Counted from the stretch's first letter, positions 17,921-31,721 are shown. The stretch is 64,000 nt of DNA from Variovorax beijingensis (GCF_003951285.1 NZ_RXFQ01000008.1:186001-250000); one strand, 5' to 3'. Notes: generated from the sequence alone by a model not told the origin. Made by a program: numbers and translations.

Positions 17921-18956
17921 CGCCGCCGTTGTTTCCGCGAGCCCGGGCCGCCGCGCCTGGCGCCGCTTCCGCCGCAATCCGCTGGGGTTCTGGAGCCTGG
18001 TCGTCTTTTCGATCCTGGTGGTGCTGAGCCTGTTCGCCGAGCTGCTGTCCACCGAGAAGCCGCTGGTCGTGCGCTACGCCGGGCAGACCTACTTCCCCGT
18101 GCTGCGCGACTACTCCGAGAAGACCTTCGGCGGCGACTTCGAGACGCCCGCCGACTACCTCGACCCGTTCATCCAGAAGCGCATCACCGAGGGCGCCAAC
18201 TGGGCGCTCTATGCACCCAACCGCTACGGTCCGCGCACGCTGAACTACTTTGCCTCCCAGCCCAATCCCGCGGCGCCCTCGCGCGAGAACTTCTTCGGCA
18301 CCGACGACCGCGGCCGCGACCTGCTCGCACAGCTGATCTACGGCTTTCGCGTGAGCGTGCTGTTCGGCCTGGCGCTGACCGTCATCGGCACCGTGCTGGG
18401 CGTGGCGGCGGGGGCGGTGCAGGGCTACTTCGCGGGCAAGATCGACCTCGCGTTCCAGCGCTTCATCGAGATCTGGGCTTCGATGCCCGAGCTCTACCTG
18501 CTGATCATCTTCAGCGCGATCTTCGCGCCCAGCGTGGCGCTGCTGCTGATCCTGCTGAGCCTGTTCGGCTGGATGGGCCTGGCCGACTACGTGCGCGCCG
18601 AGTTCCTGCGCAACCGCCAGATGGACTACGTGCGCGCCGCGCGGGCATTGGGCGTGGGCAACCTGCAGATCATGTGGCGCCACATCCTGCCCAACAGCAT
18701 GGTGCCCGTTGTCACCTTCCTGCCTTTTCGCATGAGTGCGGCCATCCTGGCGCTGACCTCGCTCGATTTCCTGGGCCTGGGCGTGCCGCCGGGCACGCCG
18801 TCGCTCGGCGAACTGCTGAGCCAGGGCAAGGCCAACATCGACGCCTGGTGGATCTCGCTGTCGACCTTCGGCGTGCTGGTCGTGACGCTGATGCTGCTCA
18901 CCTTCATGGGCGACGCGCTGCGCGATGCCCTCGACCCGCGGAAGGCCGACAAGTGA
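17913..18956 (+). CDS. yejE: ABC transporter permease YejE
   Basis: 347-residue second permease of the importer (DppC/OppC type). The start is TTG at 17913, inside the end of yejB, with GAGGGT just upstream; no ATG or GTG fits better. The N-terminal 'RRAWRRFRRNPLGFWSLVVF' cytoplasmic/membrane segment, a long periplasmic loop characteristic of YejE ('TEGANWALYAPNRYGPRTLN'), and the EAA motif around 'RAARALGVGNLQIMWRHILPN' are visible. The stop overlaps the yejF GTG start (GTGA). Confidence 0.92.
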   Translation: MTSAAVVSASPGRRAWRRFRRNPLGFWSLVVFSILVVLSLFAELLSTEKPLVVRYAGQTYFPVLRDYSEKTFGGDFETPADYLDPFIQKRITEGANWALYAPNRYGPRTLNYFASQPNPAAPSRENFFGTDDRGRDLLAQLIYGFRVSVLFGLALTVIGTVLGVAAGAVQGYFAGKIDLAFQRFIEIWASMPELYLLIIFSAIFAPSVALLLILLSLFGWMGLADYVRAEFLRNRQMDYVRAARALGVGNLQIMWRHILPNSMVPVVTFLPFRMSAAILALTSLDFLGLGVPPGTPSLGELLSQGKANIDAWWISLSTFGVLVVTLMLLTFMGDALRDALDPRKADK

Positions 18957-20584
18957 GCCCAATGAAGCATCAGCCGCTGCTGGACGTGAAAGACCTGCGC
19001 GTGGCCTTCGGCGACAAGGAGGTGGTGCACGGCATCGACTTTCGCATCGCCGCGGGCGAGAAGCTCGCGCTGGTCGGCGAATCGGGTTCGGGCAAGACCG
19101 TGACGGCGCTGTCGCTGCTGCGCCTGGCGCAGAACGCCGACGTGACGGGCACCGCGACCCTGTTCGGCTCTGCAGATGAGCCGAACGGGCGCGACCTGCT
19201 CTCGATCCCTGAACGGGAGCTGCGCGGCATCCGCGGCAAGGAGATCGCGATGATCTTCCAGGAGCCGATGACCGCCCTCAACGCGCTCTACACCGTGGGC
19301 GACCAGATTGCCGAGGTGCTCGAACTGCACGAGGGCCTGTCGGCGCGCGCGGCCCAGGCGGCCGCCGTGAAGCTGCTGGCCGACACCGGCATTCCGGAGC
19401 CCGAGCGGCGGGCGAGGGCGTTTCCCCACCAGCTTTCGGGCGGGCAGCGCCAGCGCGCGATGATCGCCATGGCGCTGGCCTGCAAGCCGCGCCTGCTGCT
19501 GGCCGACGAGCCGACCACCGCGCTTGACGTCACGGTGCGCGCGCAAATCCTCGAGCTGCTCGCCGATCTGCAGCGCCGGCATGGCATGGCCGTGCTGCTC
19601 ATCACACACGACCTCAACCTCGTGCGCCGCTTCGCCGACCGGATCGCCGTGATGGAGGACGGCCACATCGTGGAGCAGGGCGCCGTGGCGGCCGTGTTCG
19701 AGGCGCCGCAGCACGCCTACACCCGCAAGCTGATCGACAGCCACCCGGAGCGCGATGTCACTGCCGTGCCCGCGGGTGCCCAGGCGCGGCCGGTGCTCGA
19801 AGCCACGGGCCTGCGCGTGAGCTACCCGGTGCCTCGGCCCGGTTTTGCCGGCTGGTTCCGCAAGGGCGAATTCATCGCGGTGCAGAACGCGGATTTCCGC
19901 ATCGCGCCGGGCGAAACCCTGGGCGTGGTGGGCGAGTCCGGATCGGGCAAGTCCACGCTGGCGCTGGCCGCCCTCGGGCTGCTGAAGCACCGGGGCGCGC
20001 TGAAAGTGGACGGCAAGGACTGGGCAGTGGACCGGAGCTCCGACCTGGCCTTGAGGCGAGTCATGCAGGTGGTTTTCCAGGATCCGTTCTCCTCGCTCTC
20101 TCCGCGCATGACGGTCGAGCAGATCGTGGGCGAGGGGCTGCGCGTGCACGCGCCCGAGCTCGATACGGCGCAGCGCCGCGCGCGGGCGCTGGCGGCGCTG
20201 GCCGACGTGGGCCTGGGCGAGGCGCAGTTTCCCTCGCTGCTCGACCGCTATCCGCACGAGTTCTCGGGCGGGCAGCGCCAGCGGCTCGCGATTGCACGCG
20301 CGCTCATCGTCGATCCGCAGCTGCTGGTGCTCGACGAGCCCACCAGCGCGCTCGACGTGACGATCCAGAAGCAGGTGCTGGGCCTGCTGCAGCGCCTGCA
20401 GCGCGAGCGCGGCCTGAGCTACCTGCTGATCACGCACGACGTCGAGGTGATCCGCGCCATGGCGCACCACGTCATCGTGATGAAGGACGGCGCCATCCTC
20501 GAAGCCGGCGCGGTCGAGCGCGTGCTCGATGCGCCCGAGCACCCTTACACCAAGAAACTGGTGGCCGCCGCGCTGCTGGAATAG
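18953..20584 (+). CDS. yejF: Duplicated-ATPase ABC transporter subunit YejF
   Basis: 543-residue protein with two fused ABC ATPase domains, the energising subunit for YejB/YejE. Domain 1 has Walker A 'GESGSGKTV', signature '[10 protein letters not shown]' and Walker B '[12 protein letters not shown]'; domain 2 has 'GESGSGKST', '[11 protein letters not shown]' and '[12 protein letters not shown]'. I chose GTG at 18953 (overlapping the yejE stop, with GGAAGG 7 bases upstream). ATG at 18962 is the alternative and would remove three residues. Length is close to E. coli YejF (529). Confidence 0.92.
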   Translation: MSPMKHQPLLDVKDLRVAFGDKEVVHGIDFRIAAGEKLALVGESGSGKTVTALSLLRLAQNADVTGTATLFGSADEPNGRDLLSIPERELRGIRGKEIAMIFQEPMTALNALYTVGDQIAEVLELHEGLSARAAQAAAVKLLADTGIPEPERRARAFPHQLSGGQRQRAMIAMALACKPRLLLADEPTTALDVTVRAQILELLADLQRRHGMAVLLITHDLNLVRRFADRIAVMEDGHIVEQGAVAAVFEAPQHAYTRKLIDSHPERDVTAVPAGAQARPVLEATGLRVSYPVPRPGFAGWFRKGEFIAVQNADFRIAPGETLGVVGESGSGKSTLALAALGLLKHRGALKVDGKDWAVDRSSDLALRRVMQVVFQDPFSSLSPRMTVEQIVGEGLRVHAPELDTAQRRARALAALADVGLGEAQFPSLLDRYPHEFSGGQRQRLAIARALIVDPQLLVLDEPTSALDVTIQKQVLGLLQRLQRERGLSYLLITHDVEVIRAMAHHVIVMKDGAILEAGAVERVLDAPEHPYTKKLVAAALLE

Positions 20585-20603
20585 AACAACGGAATCGAAG
20601 GAA

Positions 20604-21803
20604 ATGTCGGAGATCGGACAGAACAGGCGCGGTGCCTGGCGCGCGGCATTGGCGTGCATGGTGACCCTGGCCGTTGCCATGGGCCTGGGGCGCTTTGCCT
20701 TCACGCCCATGCTGCCGATCATGCTGCACGAGGGAAAGCTCCAGCTCGAGGCGGGCGGCGTGCTGGCTTCGCTCAATTACCTCGGTTACTTCCTTGGCGC
20801 GGTCAGTTGCGCGGCCATCGGCATCCAGGCCAAGCGCATGGTGCGGGGCGGCCTGGTGGCCACGGCGGCCCTGCTGGTGGGCATGGGCGTACTCCACAGC
20901 CTCACGAGTTGGGGCATCCTGCGCGCGGCGGCCGGCGTGATGAGCGCCTGGGTCTTCGTCTTCGCGTCCGGCTGGGGGCTGCGGCGGCTGGCGGAGACGA
21001 ATTCCCCGGCCCTGGCCGGCGTGATCTACACCGGCCCCGGTATCGGCATCGCGATGACCGGCCTGCTCGGCGGCGCCCTCGGGCGCTGGGGCTCCGAGGC
21101 CGGATGGATCGGCCTGGGCCTGCTGGCGGTGGTGCTGGTGGCGCTGATCTGGCGCGTGTTCGACGATGGCGAATCGCCCTTGGCGCAAGGCTCCGCGGGT
21201 GCGCCGTCCGCCCGGGCCAGTGCGGCCGCGTCGCCTTCTGCGCACAGCGACGCTGTCTGGCTGGTCGCGCTCTACGGGCTGGCCGGCTTCGGCTACATCA
21301 TCACGGCCACCTTCCTGCCGGTGATCGCGCGCCAGGCGCTGCCGGGCTCGCCATGGCCCGACTTCTTCTGGCCGCTGTTCGGGCTGGCGATCATCCCGGG
21401 CGCGCTGATCGGCGCCCGCGCACCCATGCACTGGGACAACCGGCTGCTCTTGGCGGCGGCCTATGCGCTGCAGGCGCTGGGCGTGGTGCTGTCGGTGGCC
21501 TGGCCCACCATCACCGGCTTTGCGCTCGGCAGCCTGCTGCTGGGCATGCCGTTCACGGCCATCACGCTTTTTGCGATGCGGGATGCGCGCCGGCTGCGCG
21601 GCAATGCCGCGGCGGGGCTGATCGGCTATGCGACCGCTTCCTATGGTGTCGGGCAGATCATCGGCCCGCTGTTTGCGGCGCCGCTGGCCCAGCGAACCGG
21701 GTCTTTCGAGCTCCCGCTGCTGGTGGCGGCCGCCGCATTGGCGCTCGGTTCGGTGCTGTTTGCCGTCGTCTGGTCAAAATCCCGGCGCAAAGTGGCGCTT
21801 TGA
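20604..21803 (+). CDS. YbfB/YjiJ family MFS transporter
   Basis: 399-residue major-facilitator protein with about 12 membrane helices. The first helix block 'TLAVAMGLGRFAFTPMLPIMLHEG' is the signature of the YbfB/YjiJ family. Substrates of this family are not established. It begins at ATG 20604 with GAAGGAA just upstream, 19 bases after yejF, so it could be the last gene of the yej transcript. Its coding region is followed by the promoter and hairpin region that precedes rimP. Confidence 0.87.
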   Translation: MSEIGQNRRGAWRAALACMVTLAVAMGLGRFAFTPMLPIMLHEGKLQLEAGGVLASLNYLGYFLGAVSCAAIGIQAKRMVRGGLVATAALLVGMGVLHSLTSWGILRAAAGVMSAWVFVFASGWGLRRLAETNSPALAGVIYTGPGIGIAMTGLLGGALGRWGSEAGWIGLGLLAVVLVALIWRVFDDGESPLAQGSAGAPSARASAAASPSAHSDAVWLVALYGLAGFGYIITATFLPVIARQALPGSPWPDFFWPLFGLAIIPGALIGARAPMHWDNRLLLAAAYALQALGVVLSVAWPTITGFALGSLLLGMPFTAITLFAMRDARRLRGNAAAGLIGYATASYGVGQIIGPLFAAPLAQRTGSFELPLLVAAAALALGSVLFAVVWSKSRRKVAL

Positions 21804-21817
21804 GCAGCCCAAGCCAC

Positions 21818-21845
21818 TTCATTTATCACGGGAATAGCATATAAT
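21818..21845 (+). promoter_or_regulatory. Candidate sigma-70 promoter for the rimP-nusA-infB operon
   Basis: A perfect TATAAT -10 hexamer occupies 21840-21845 in the 169-base gap between the MFS gene and rimP. A poor -35 (TTCATT at 21818) lies 16 bases upstream. Transcription would begin near 21852, a few bases before a strong terminator-like hairpin. Confidence 0.45.
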
Positions 21846-21856
21846 TCGAGGCTCAC

Positions 21857-21896
21857 GACCAAACGGGCGGGTACCAACCGCCCGTTTTTTTTGGTC
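21857..21896 (+). terminator. Terminator or attenuator hairpin in the rimP leader
   Basis: Stem AAACGGGCGG/CCGCCCGTTT (21861-21870 with 21878-21887) has a 7-base loop, then a run of T residues to 21892. Flanking GACC and GGTC can extend the base of the stem. It could terminate the MFS transcript, or, given the TATAAT only 12 bases upstream of the stem, act as an attenuator for rimP-nusA-infB. Confidence 0.7.
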
Positions 21897-21972
21897 TATG
21901 CAATTTCAATGCGTGACACCCGTGGCGGGCGGGTGGCACGCATAAGCATTTTTACAAGGCAATTTCAAACAC

Positions 21973-22620
21973 GTGGCATTGCAGCAGACAGTGGAACAAA
22001 CCGTTGCCGGTCTCGGCTACGACCTGGTCGAGATCGAACGCTCGGCCGGGGGATTGCTGCGCGTGACAATTGATTTGCCCTGGACTGCCCCCACATCGGA
22101 AGCTGTGGCGGCAGGCATTCCCGAACCCTTCGTGACGGTCGAGGATTGCGAAAAGGTCACGCGCCAGTTGCAGTTTGCGCTCGAGGTCGACGGTGTCGAT
22201 TACAAGCGGCTCGAGGTTTCCTCGCCGGGTATTGACCGTCCGCTTCGCAATGAGCAGGATTTCGAGCGTTTCGTGGGCGAGGTGATCGACATCACGCTCA
22301 AGGCGCCCATGGGTGCCGCGGCGGCGGGGCAGGTGTCTGCCACCCGCAAGAAGTTTCGCGGCACGCTGGAGCGTGCTGAAAAGGCGGAAGGGGCCGACGG
22401 GGCCCCGGGCTGGCAGATCGTCTGGAGCGATGCGCCGGAGCCCAAACCGGGTCAAAAAGTCAGCAAGAAGCGCGCACCTGCAAAGCTGCAGGCGCTCGGT
22501 TTCGTGCTGGATGAGTTGCGCGATGCGCGGCTCGCGCCAATTGTGGATTTCAAGGGCCGCAGGGCCAAAACCCAACCGGGTTTTTCGGATATTGACGACG
22601 GAACCAACGTTCCGGACTGA
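21973..22620 (+). CDS. rimP: Ribosome maturation factor RimP
   Basis: 215-residue RimP, which assists 30S subunit maturation. The N-terminal alpha/beta domain begins '[24 protein letters not shown]' and contains the '[21 protein letters not shown]' block diagnostic of the family. A longer than usual mid/C-terminal region (E. coli is about 150) includes a lysine-rich insertion ('[16 protein letters not shown]'). The start is a GTG at 21973; no ATG fits the conserved N-terminus. It is the first gene of the nusA operon, 17 bases before nusA. Confidence 0.92.
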   Translation: MALQQTVEQTVAGLGYDLVEIERSAGGLLRVTIDLPWTAPTSEAVAAGIPEPFVTVEDCEKVTRQLQFALEVDGVDYKRLEVSSPGIDRPLRNEQDFERFVGEVIDITLKAPMGAAAAGQVSATRKKFRGTLERAEKAEGADGAPGWQIVWSDAPEPKPGQKVSKKRAPAKLQALGFVLDELRDARLAPIVDFKGRRAKTQPGFSDIDDGTNVPD

Positions 22621-22637
22621 CTAGAGGAGTGGGTGGC

Positions 22638-24122
22638 ATGAATCGCGAAATGTTGATGTTGGTGGATGCGATCTCGCGCGAGAAGAACGTCGAGCGCGAC
22701 GTGGTTTTCGGCGCGGTCGAGTCCGCGCTGGCGCAAGCCACCAAGAAGCTCCACCAGGGCGACGTGGACATCCGCGTCTCGGTCGACCGCGACAGCGGCG
22801 ACTACGAAACCTTCCGCCGCTGGCACGTCGTCCCCGACGAAGCCGGCCTGCAGCTGCCCGACCAGGAAATCCTCCTGTTCGAAGCCAAGGAAGAAATGCC
22901 CGACATCGAGGTCGGCGAGTACATCGAGGAAGCGGTGGACTCGGTGCCGATCGGGCGCATCGGTGCCATGGCGGCCAAGCAGGTCATCTTGCAGAAGATC
23001 CGCGACGCCGAGCGCGAGATGCTGCTCAACGACTTCATGTCGCGCGGCGACAAGATCTTTGTCGGCACCGTCAAGCGCCTGGACAAGGGCGACATCATCG
23101 TGGAGGCCGGCCGCGTCGAAGGGCGCCTGCGCCGCAGCGAGATGATCGCCAAGGAAAACCTGCGCAACGGCGACCGCGTGCGGGCCATGATCATGGAAGT
23201 CGACCTGACGCTGCGCGGCGCGCCGATCATCCTGTCGCGCTCGGCGCCCGAATTCATGATCGAGCTGTTCCGCCAGGAAGTGCCCGAAATCGAACAGGGC
23301 CTGCTCGAAATCAAGAGCTGCGCCCGCGATCCCGGCTCGCGCGCCAAGATCGCCGTGCTCTCGCACGACAAGCGCGTCGACCCCATCGGCACCTGCGTCG
23401 GCGTGCGCGGCACCCGCGTGAACGCCGTGACCAACGAGCTCGCCGGCGAGCGCGTGGACATCGTGCTGTGGAGCGAAGACCCGGCCCAGTTCGTGATCGG
23501 CGCCCTGGCCCCGGCCAACGTCTCGTCCATCGTGGTCGATGAAGAAAAGCACGCCATGGACGTGGTGGTCGACGAGGAAAACCTCGCCATCGCCATCGGC
23601 CGCGGTGGCCAGAACGTGAGGCTTGCCTCCGATCTGACCGGCTGGAAGATCAACATCATGGACGCCAATGAATCGGCCCAGAAGCAGGCGAGCGAGACCG
23701 ACGCCAGCCGCAAGCTGTTCATGGAAAAGCTCGACGTCGACGAGGAAATCGCCGACATCCTGATCTCCGAGGGCTTCAACAGCCTCGAGGAAGTGGCCTA
23801 TGTGCCGATCTCCGAAATGCTGGAGATCGAAGCTTTCGATGAAGACACCATCAACGAGCTGCGCACGCGCGCCAAGGATGCGCTGTTGACCATGGAAATC
23901 GCCAAGGAAGAGGGCGTCGAGACCGTCTCGCAGAATCTGCGCGACCTCGAAGGCCTCGACCCCGAGCTGATTCCCAAGCTGGCCGAGGCGGGTGTGCACA
24001 CCCGCGACGACCTCGCCGACCTCGCGGTCGATGAACTCACCGAGATCACCGGCCACAGCGCCGATGACGCCAAAGCCCTCATCTTGAAAGCCCGCGAACA
24101 TTGGTTCGCCGGCCAAGAGTGA
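22638..24122 (+). CDS. nusA: Transcription termination/antitermination factor NusA
   Basis: 494 residues, as in E. coli (495). Domain order: N-terminal RNA-polymerase-binding domain (about 1-125, '[20 protein letters not shown]'), S1 domain (about 135-200, '[20 protein letters not shown]'), tandem KH domains ('[20 protein letters not shown]' and '[13 protein letters not shown]'), then two acidic repeats at the C-terminus ('[14 protein letters not shown]', '[20 protein letters not shown]'). GAGGAG lies 7 bases before the ATG. It modulates pausing, termination and antitermination, and classically autoregulates its own operon. Confidence 0.97.
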   Translation: MNREMLMLVDAISREKNVERDVVFGAVESALAQATKKLHQGDVDIRVSVDRDSGDYETFRRWHVVPDEAGLQLPDQEILLFEAKEEMPDIEVGEYIEEAVDSVPIGRIGAMAAKQVILQKIRDAEREMLLNDFMSRGDKIFVGTVKRLDKGDIIVEAGRVEGRLRRSEMIAKENLRNGDRVRAMIMEVDLTLRGAPIILSRSAPEFMIELFRQEVPEIEQGLLEIKSCARDPGSRAKIAVLSHDKRVDPIGTCVGVRGTRVNAVTNELAGERVDIVLWSEDPAQFVIGALAPANVSSIVVDEEKHAMDVVVDEENLAIAIGRGGQNVRLASDLTGWKINIMDANESAQKQASETDASRKLFMEKLDVDEEIADILISEGFNSLEEVAYVPISEMLEIEAFDEDTINELRTRAKDALLTMEIAKEEGVETVSQNLRDLEGLDPELIPKLAEAGVHTRDDLADLAVDELTEITGHSADDAKALILKAREHWFAGQE

Positions 24123-24146
24123 TGGTCATGGAGGCACGAAACCAAT

Positions 24147-27101
<2,955 letters not shown>

Positions 27102-27125
27102 CAAGCGTTCGATGCGACCGTATCC

Positions 27126-27497
27126 ATGCCCAAAAGAAAAGCCGCAGCCCCCAACCGCGCGTTCAAGGTTGCCGACCAGATCCAGCGCGATCTGACGGAG
27201 CTGATCGCGCGCGAGTTGAAGGACCCGCGCGTGGGCATGGTCACGATCCAGGCGGTCGAGGTCACGCCCGACTATGCGCACGCGAAGATCTACTTCAGCA
27301 TGCTCACGGGCGACGTGGCCGAGACCACCGAAGCGCTGAACCAGGCCGCGGGGTTCCTGCGCAACGGCCTGTTCAAGCGCCTCCATATCCACACCGTGCC
27401 GACGCTGCACTTCCTGTTCGACCGCACCACCGAGCGTGCGGCCGACATGAATGCGCTCATCGCGCAGGCCGTCGCTTCGCGTTCGAAAGACGACTAG
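27126..27497 (+). CDS. rbfA: Ribosome-binding factor A
   Basis: 123-residue KH-type RbfA needed for 16S rRNA 5'-end processing and cold adaptation. It begins '[20 protein letters not shown]', with the conserved '[20 protein letters not shown]' and 'KIYFSML' blocks and the C-terminal '[17 protein letters not shown]'. It lies 24 bases after infB and 2 bases before truB in the usual order. Confidence 0.95.
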   Translation: MPKRKAAAPNRAFKVADQIQRDLTELIARELKDPRVGMVTIQAVEVTPDYAHAKIYFSMLTGDVAETTEALNQAAGFLRNGLFKRLHIHTVPTLHFLFDRTTERAADMNALIAQAVASRSKDD

Positions 27498-27499
27498 CG

Positions 27500-28468
27500 A
27501 TGAATGCGCCACGCACAAGGGTGCAGCGGCGCCCTGTGCATGGGGTGTTGTTGCTCGACAAGCCGCTGGGACTCTCCAGCAACCAGGCCTTGCAGAAGGC
27601 CAAGTGGTTGCTGCGCGCCGAAAAAGCGGGCCACACCGGCACGCTCGATCCGCTGGCCACCGGCGTGCTGCCGCTGTGCTTTGGCGCGGCCACCAAGTTC
27701 AGCCAGCTGCACCTGGACGCCGACAAGACCTACGAGGCCACGGCACGCCTTGGCATCAAGACCTCCACCGGCGACGCCGAGGGCGAGGTGATTGCCGAGC
27801 GCCCGGTGCATGTCACCGCTGAAGACCTGGCCCGCGTCGAAGCGCAGTTCACCGGTCCGATCCGCCAGGTTCCGCCGATGCACAGCGCGCTCAAGAAAGA
27901 CGGCAAGGCGCTGTACGAGTACGCGCGCGAAGGCATCGAGATCGAGCGCGCGCCGCGCGACGTGGTCATTCATGCCTTGAAGATCACGCAGGCTGCTGCC
28001 GAATCAGCAGGCCATGCCATCAAGATCGTGGCTTCCGTGAGCAAGGGCACCTACATCCGCACGCTGGGCGAAGACATCGGCGAGGCGCTGGGCTGCGGCG
28101 CCCACCTTACGTCGCTGCGCCGTACGGCCACCGGCGGTTTCGGCGTGGCGCAGTGCATCACGCTCGAAGCGCTCCAAGCCATGGGCGAGGAGGAGCGGCT
28201 GGCGCAATTGTTGCCTGCCGAATCCCTGGTCGAGGGCCATACGGTCGTCACGCTCGGCAGCGAAGATGCAGGGCGCTTTCTGTCCGGCCTGCGCCGCCGC
28301 GGCACCTGGCCCGATGCCGACCATGTGGCGGTGTTCGGCGAAGCGCCTCCGGCCTTTCTGGGCACGGCGCACATTGCCGCCAACGAACTGATCCCGGGGC
28401 GCTTGCTGAACCCCATCGAAATCCAGCAAATTCTTTTGAACGCACAACAGACCGAAGCGACACCATGA
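27500..28468 (+). CDS. truB: tRNA pseudouridine-55 synthase TruB
   Basis: 322 residues. It makes pseudouridine at position 55 of the tRNA T loop. The catalytic aspartate is D50 in '[12 protein letters not shown]', preceded by the family start '[20 protein letters not shown]'. Further motifs '[13 protein letters not shown]' and '[16 protein letters not shown]' are present, and a C-terminal PUA-like region follows. The stop overlaps the typA start (ATGA). Confidence 0.96.
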   Translation: MNAPRTRVQRRPVHGVLLLDKPLGLSSNQALQKAKWLLRAEKAGHTGTLDPLATGVLPLCFGAATKFSQLHLDADKTYEATARLGIKTSTGDAEGEVIAERPVHVTAEDLARVEAQFTGPIRQVPPMHSALKKDGKALYEYAREGIEIERAPRDVVIHALKITQAAAESAGHAIKIVASVSKGTYIRTLGEDIGEALGCGAHLTSLRRTATGGFGVAQCITLEALQAMGEEERLAQLLPAESLVEGHTVVTLGSEDAGRFLSGLRRRGTWPDADHVAVFGEAPPAFLGTAHIAANELIPGRLLNPIEIQQILLNAQQTEATP

Positions 28469-30300
28469 GTACCAAGCAAATCCGCAATATCGCCATCATT
28501 GCCCACGTCGACCATGGCAAGACCACGATGGTCGACCAGCTGCTGCGGCAGTCGGGCACCTTTGCCGAGCACGAGAAAGTGGTCGACACGGTGATGGACA
28601 ACAACGCCATCGAAAAGGAACGTGGCATCACGATCCTGGCCAAGAACTGCGCCGTGACCTGGGAAGGCACGCACATCAACATCGTCGACACCCCCGGCCA
28701 CGCGGACTTCGGCGGCGAAGTGGAACGCGCGCTGTCGATGGTCGACGGCGTGGTGCTGCTGATCGACGCCCAGGAAGGTCCGATGCCGCAGACGCGCTTC
28801 GTGACCAAGAAGGCGCTGGCCCTCGGCCTGAAGCCGATCCTGGTCGTGAACAAGGTCGACAAGCCGGGTGCCAACCCCGACAAGGTGGTGAACGCCGCCT
28901 TCGACCTGTTCGACAAGCTCGGCGCCACCGACGAACAGCTGGACTTCCCCGTGGTGTATGCCTCGGGCATCAACGGCTGGTCGTCGCTCGAAGAGGGTGC
29001 GCCCGGCGAGCAGTGGGGCCCCGACATGTCGGCGCTGTTCAACACCATCCTGAAGCACGTGCCGGCGCAGAAGGGCGATCCCAGCGCGCCGCTGCAGCTG
29101 CAGATTTCCGCGCTCGACTTCTCGACCTTCGTCGGCCGTATCGGCGTGGGCCGCATCAGCCAGGGCACGCTCAAGCCGATGATGGACGTGCTGGTCATGG
29201 AAGGTCCGGACGGCAAGACCATCAAGGGCCGCGTCAACCAGGTGCTGACCTTCCAGGGCCTGGACCGCGTGCAGGCCACCGAAGCCGGCCCGGGCGAGAT
29301 CGTGCTGATCAACGGCATTGCCGACATCGGCATCGGCGTGACCGTGACCGACCCGGCCAACCCGTCTCCGCTGCCCATGCTCAAGGTCGACGAACCGACC
29401 CTGACCATGAACTTCTGCGTCAACACCAGCCCGCTGGCCGGCCGTGAAGGCAAGTTCGTCACCAGCCGCCAGATCTGGGACCGCCTGCAGAAGGAACTGC
29501 AGCACAACGTGGCGCTGCGCGTGAACGAGACCGACGAGGAAGGCATCTTCGAGGTGATGGGCCGCGGTGAACTGCACCTGACCATCCTCTTGGAAAACAT
29601 GCGCCGCGAAGGCTATGAAATGGCCGTATCCAAGCCGCGCGTGGTGTTCCGCACGGTCAACGGCGAGAAGCACGAGCCGATCGAACTGGTGACGGCCGAC
29701 ATCGAAGAGCAGCACCAGGGCGGCGTGATGCAGGCCCTCGGCGAGCGCAAGGGCGAGCTGGTCAACATGGAACCGGACGGCCGCGGCCGCGTGCGCCTGG
29801 AGTACCGCATTCCGGCGCGCGGCCTGATCGGCTTCACCAACGAATTCCTGAACCTGACGCGCGGCTCGGGCCTCATCAGCAACATCTTCGACAGCTACGA
29901 GCCGCACAAGGGCGAGATCGGCAGCCGCAAGAACGGCGTGCTGATTTCCATGGACGACGGTGAAATCTTCACCTACGCCCTGGGCAAGCTCGACGACCGC
30001 GGCCGCATGTTCGTGAAGGCGAACGACCCGGTGTACGAAGGCATGATCGTGGGCATCCACAGCCGCGACAACGACCTGGTGGTGAACGCCACGCGCACCA
30101 AGCAGCTGACCAACTTCCGCGTCTCGGGCAAGGAAGACGCGATCAAGATCACGCCGCCGATCGAACTCACGCTGGAATACGGCGTGGAATTCATCGAGGA
30201 CGACGAGCTGGTCGAAATCACGCCCAAGAGCGTGCGCCTGCGCAAGCGTTTCCTCAAGGAAAACGAGCGCAAGCGGGCCAGCCGCGAAATGGCGAGTTGA
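28465..30300 (+). CDS. typA: Ribosome-associated translational GTPase TypA/BipA
   Basis: 611-residue EF-G-like GTPase. It begins '[20 protein letters not shown]'. G1 lies at about residues 14-21, with the '[10 protein letters not shown]' switch, '[14 protein letters not shown]' and 'NKVDKPGA'. Domains II, III and V and the BipA-specific C-terminal domain follow. It binds ribosomes in a GTP-dependent way and is required for growth at low temperature or stress and for 50S assembly. The ATG overlaps the truB stop. E. coli TypA is 607. Confidence 0.96.
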   Translation: MSTKQIRNIAIIAHVDHGKTTMVDQLLRQSGTFAEHEKVVDTVMDNNAIEKERGITILAKNCAVTWEGTHINIVDTPGHADFGGEVERALSMVDGVVLLIDAQEGPMPQTRFVTKKALALGLKPILVVNKVDKPGANPDKVVNAAFDLFDKLGATDEQLDFPVVYASGINGWSSLEEGAPGEQWGPDMSALFNTILKHVPAQKGDPSAPLQLQISALDFSTFVGRIGVGRISQGTLKPMMDVLVMEGPDGKTIKGRVNQVLTFQGLDRVQATEAGPGEIVLINGIADIGIGVTVTDPANPSPLPMLKVDEPTLTMNFCVNTSPLAGREGKFVTSRQIWDRLQKELQHNVALRVNETDEEGIFEVMGRGELHLTILLENMRREGYEMAVSKPRVVFRTVNGEKHEPIELVTADIEEQHQGGVMQALGERKGELVNMEPDGRGRVRLEYRIPARGLIGFTNEFLNLTRGSGLISNIFDSYEPHKGEIGSRKNGVLISMDDGEIFTYALGKLDDRGRMFVKANDPVYEGMIVGIHSRDNDLVVNATRTKQLTNFRVSGKEDAIKITPPIELTLEYGVEFIEDDELVEITPKSVRLRKRFLKENERKRASREMAS

Positions 30301-30313
30301 TCGCCATCCAGCC

Positions 30314-31243
30314 ATGCTGCTGCGCCTGACCCACGGCGGGGCCGTGTGGCTGATGGTTGCCGTGACCCTGATGTGGGCCACGGCGGGCGTGGTCACGCGG
30401 CACCTGGCGCAGGCCCACAGTTTCGAGATCACCTTCTGGCGCAGCTTCTTCACGATGCTTGCGCTGCTGGTGATCTTGCCGCTTTGGCGGGGCCGGGCGG
30501 TGTTTTCGCAGATCCGCTCGGGTGGGCGCGAGCTCTGGATCTCGGGCGTCTGCTGGACCGTGATGTTCACGGCCTTCATGGTGGCGCTCACGCTGGCTTC
30601 GACGGCCAGCGTGCTGGTCACGATGTCGCTGGGCCCATTGCTCACCGCGCTGGCCGCGCGCCTGTTCATCGGCCACCGCCTGCCCGCGCGGACCTGGGTG
30701 GCCATCGTGGTGGCCGGCCTCGGCATTGCGTGGATGTACGGCACGCAGCTGATGCAGGGCGGGGCGGCAGGCGGATCGCTGCTCGGAACGCTGGTGGCGC
30801 TGTGCGTGCCGCTCGCGGGAGCCACTAACTGGACGGTGGTTCAGCATGCGCGTGCCAAGGGGCATGACATCGACCTGGTTCCCGCGGTGCTGATTGGCGC
30901 AGCGCTCAGCGCGCTGCTCACGCTGCCCTTTGCCTTGCCGTTCCAGGCCAACGCGCGCGACCTCGGCCTGCTGGCTTTCCTCGGTGTTTTCCAACTGGCC
31001 ATTCCCTGCGTGCTGGCGGTGCTGTGCGCACAGGTGCTCAAGGCACCCGAGGTGGCGCTGCTCGCACTGCTCGAAGTGATCTTCGGCATTGCACTGGCCT
31101 GGATCGGCGCCGGCGAGGAACCGGCTGTGAGCGTGCTGACCGGCGGCGCGCTGGTCATCGGCGCGCTGGTGTTCAACGAGCTGCTGGCGCTGCGCGGGCG
31201 CCGCGCCACGGTGGCCGGCGACGCGCTTCCCAGCGCCCACTGA
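30314..31243 (+). CDS. EamA/DMT family transporter
   Basis: 309-residue drug/metabolite transporter with about 10 membrane helices arranged as two EamA repeats (for example 'VWLMVAVTLMWATAGVVTRH' early, and 'LVALCVPLAGATNWTVVQHA' starting the second half). Substrate unknown; DMT members export metabolites or amino acids. It begins 13 bases after typA and may be read through from the upstream operon. The C-terminus is short and basic. Confidence 0.88.
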   Translation: MLLRLTHGGAVWLMVAVTLMWATAGVVTRHLAQAHSFEITFWRSFFTMLALLVILPLWRGRAVFSQIRSGGRELWISGVCWTVMFTAFMVALTLASTASVLVTMSLGPLLTALAARLFIGHRLPARTWVAIVVAGLGIAWMYGTQLMQGGAAGGSLLGTLVALCVPLAGATNWTVVQHARAKGHDIDLVPAVLIGAALSALLTLPFALPFQANARDLGLLAFLGVFQLAIPCVLAVLCAQVLKAPEVALLALLEVIFGIALAWIGAGEEPAVSVLTGGALVIGALVFNELLALRGRRATVAGDALPSAH

Positions 31244-31260
31244 GCCGCGCCGGCGAGCCG

Positions 31261-31294
31261 AAAAGAAAAAGGCCCCGACATCTGCCGGGGCCTT
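31261..31294 (-). terminator. Rho-independent terminator of the ECF sigma/lipoprotein operon
   Basis: Stem AAGGCCCCG/CGGGGCCTT (31269-31277 with 31286-31294) has an 8-base loop. Reading on the minus strand it is followed by TTTTTCTTTT. It lies 31 bases beyond the stop of the minus-strand lipoprotein gene. It is poor as a plus-strand terminator because no T tract follows on that side. Confidence 0.8.
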
Positions 31295-31325
31295 CGAACT
31301 GGAGCGCGATCAGGCGATCACGGAA

Positions 31326-31721
31326 TCAGGGGCGGGCCACCTTCCAGGCGCCGTTCAGGACGCCGTCGCCGGTCTTGTCGCCCGGCTTGCTGTCCTTGGT
31401 CCAGTAGTAGAGCGGCCAGCCCTTGTAGGCCCACTGCCTCTTGCCGTCTTCACGCACGATGATGGTGTAGCCGCCCATCGGCTTGGCCGTTTCGGCCACC
31501 GGCAGCGGCGGCCAGTTGGCGGCGCACTGGGCATTGCAGGCGGAGGTGCCTGCACCGGCGGTGTCGCGGGCGAAGGTGTACAGCGTCATGCCATTCGGGC
31601 CGACCAGCACGCCATCGGCGGTGCGGGTGGGGGTGTCGGGGGCGCTGGCGGTCTTGTTGGACATGCCGCCGCAGCCGGCGAGCAATGCCGCCGCGAGGAT
31701 CGAGGCGCTGAGCAATTTCAT
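31326..31721 (-). CDS. Predicted lipoprotein with Yx(FWY)xxD motif (COG4315 type)
   Basis: 131 residues. The lipoprotein signal 'MKLLSASILAAALLAGCGG' has lipobox LAGC (C17). The mature domain carries two copies of the family motif, 'LYTFARD' and 'LYYWTKD', plus the cysteine pair 'SACNAQCAANWPPL'. The function of this family is unestablished. It is the last gene of a minus-strand operon with an anti-sigma factor, a sigma factor and a paralogue (33163-33543), and ends at an intrinsic terminator. An AAGGAG site precedes the start. I infer that it is a target or sensory component of the sigma system. Confidence 0.85.
   Translation of the reverse strand: MKLLSASILAAALLAGCGGMSNKTASAPDTPTRTADGVLVGPNGMTLYTFARDTAGAGTSACNAQCAANWPPLPVAETAKPMGGYTIIVREDGKRQWAYKGWPLYYWTKDSKPGDKTGDGVLNGAWKVARP

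Noticed and set aside
21804..21972. A metY-type initiator tRNA gene ahead of rimP, as in E. coli
   Set aside because: No cloverleaf can be drawn; only the promoter and hairpin are present.
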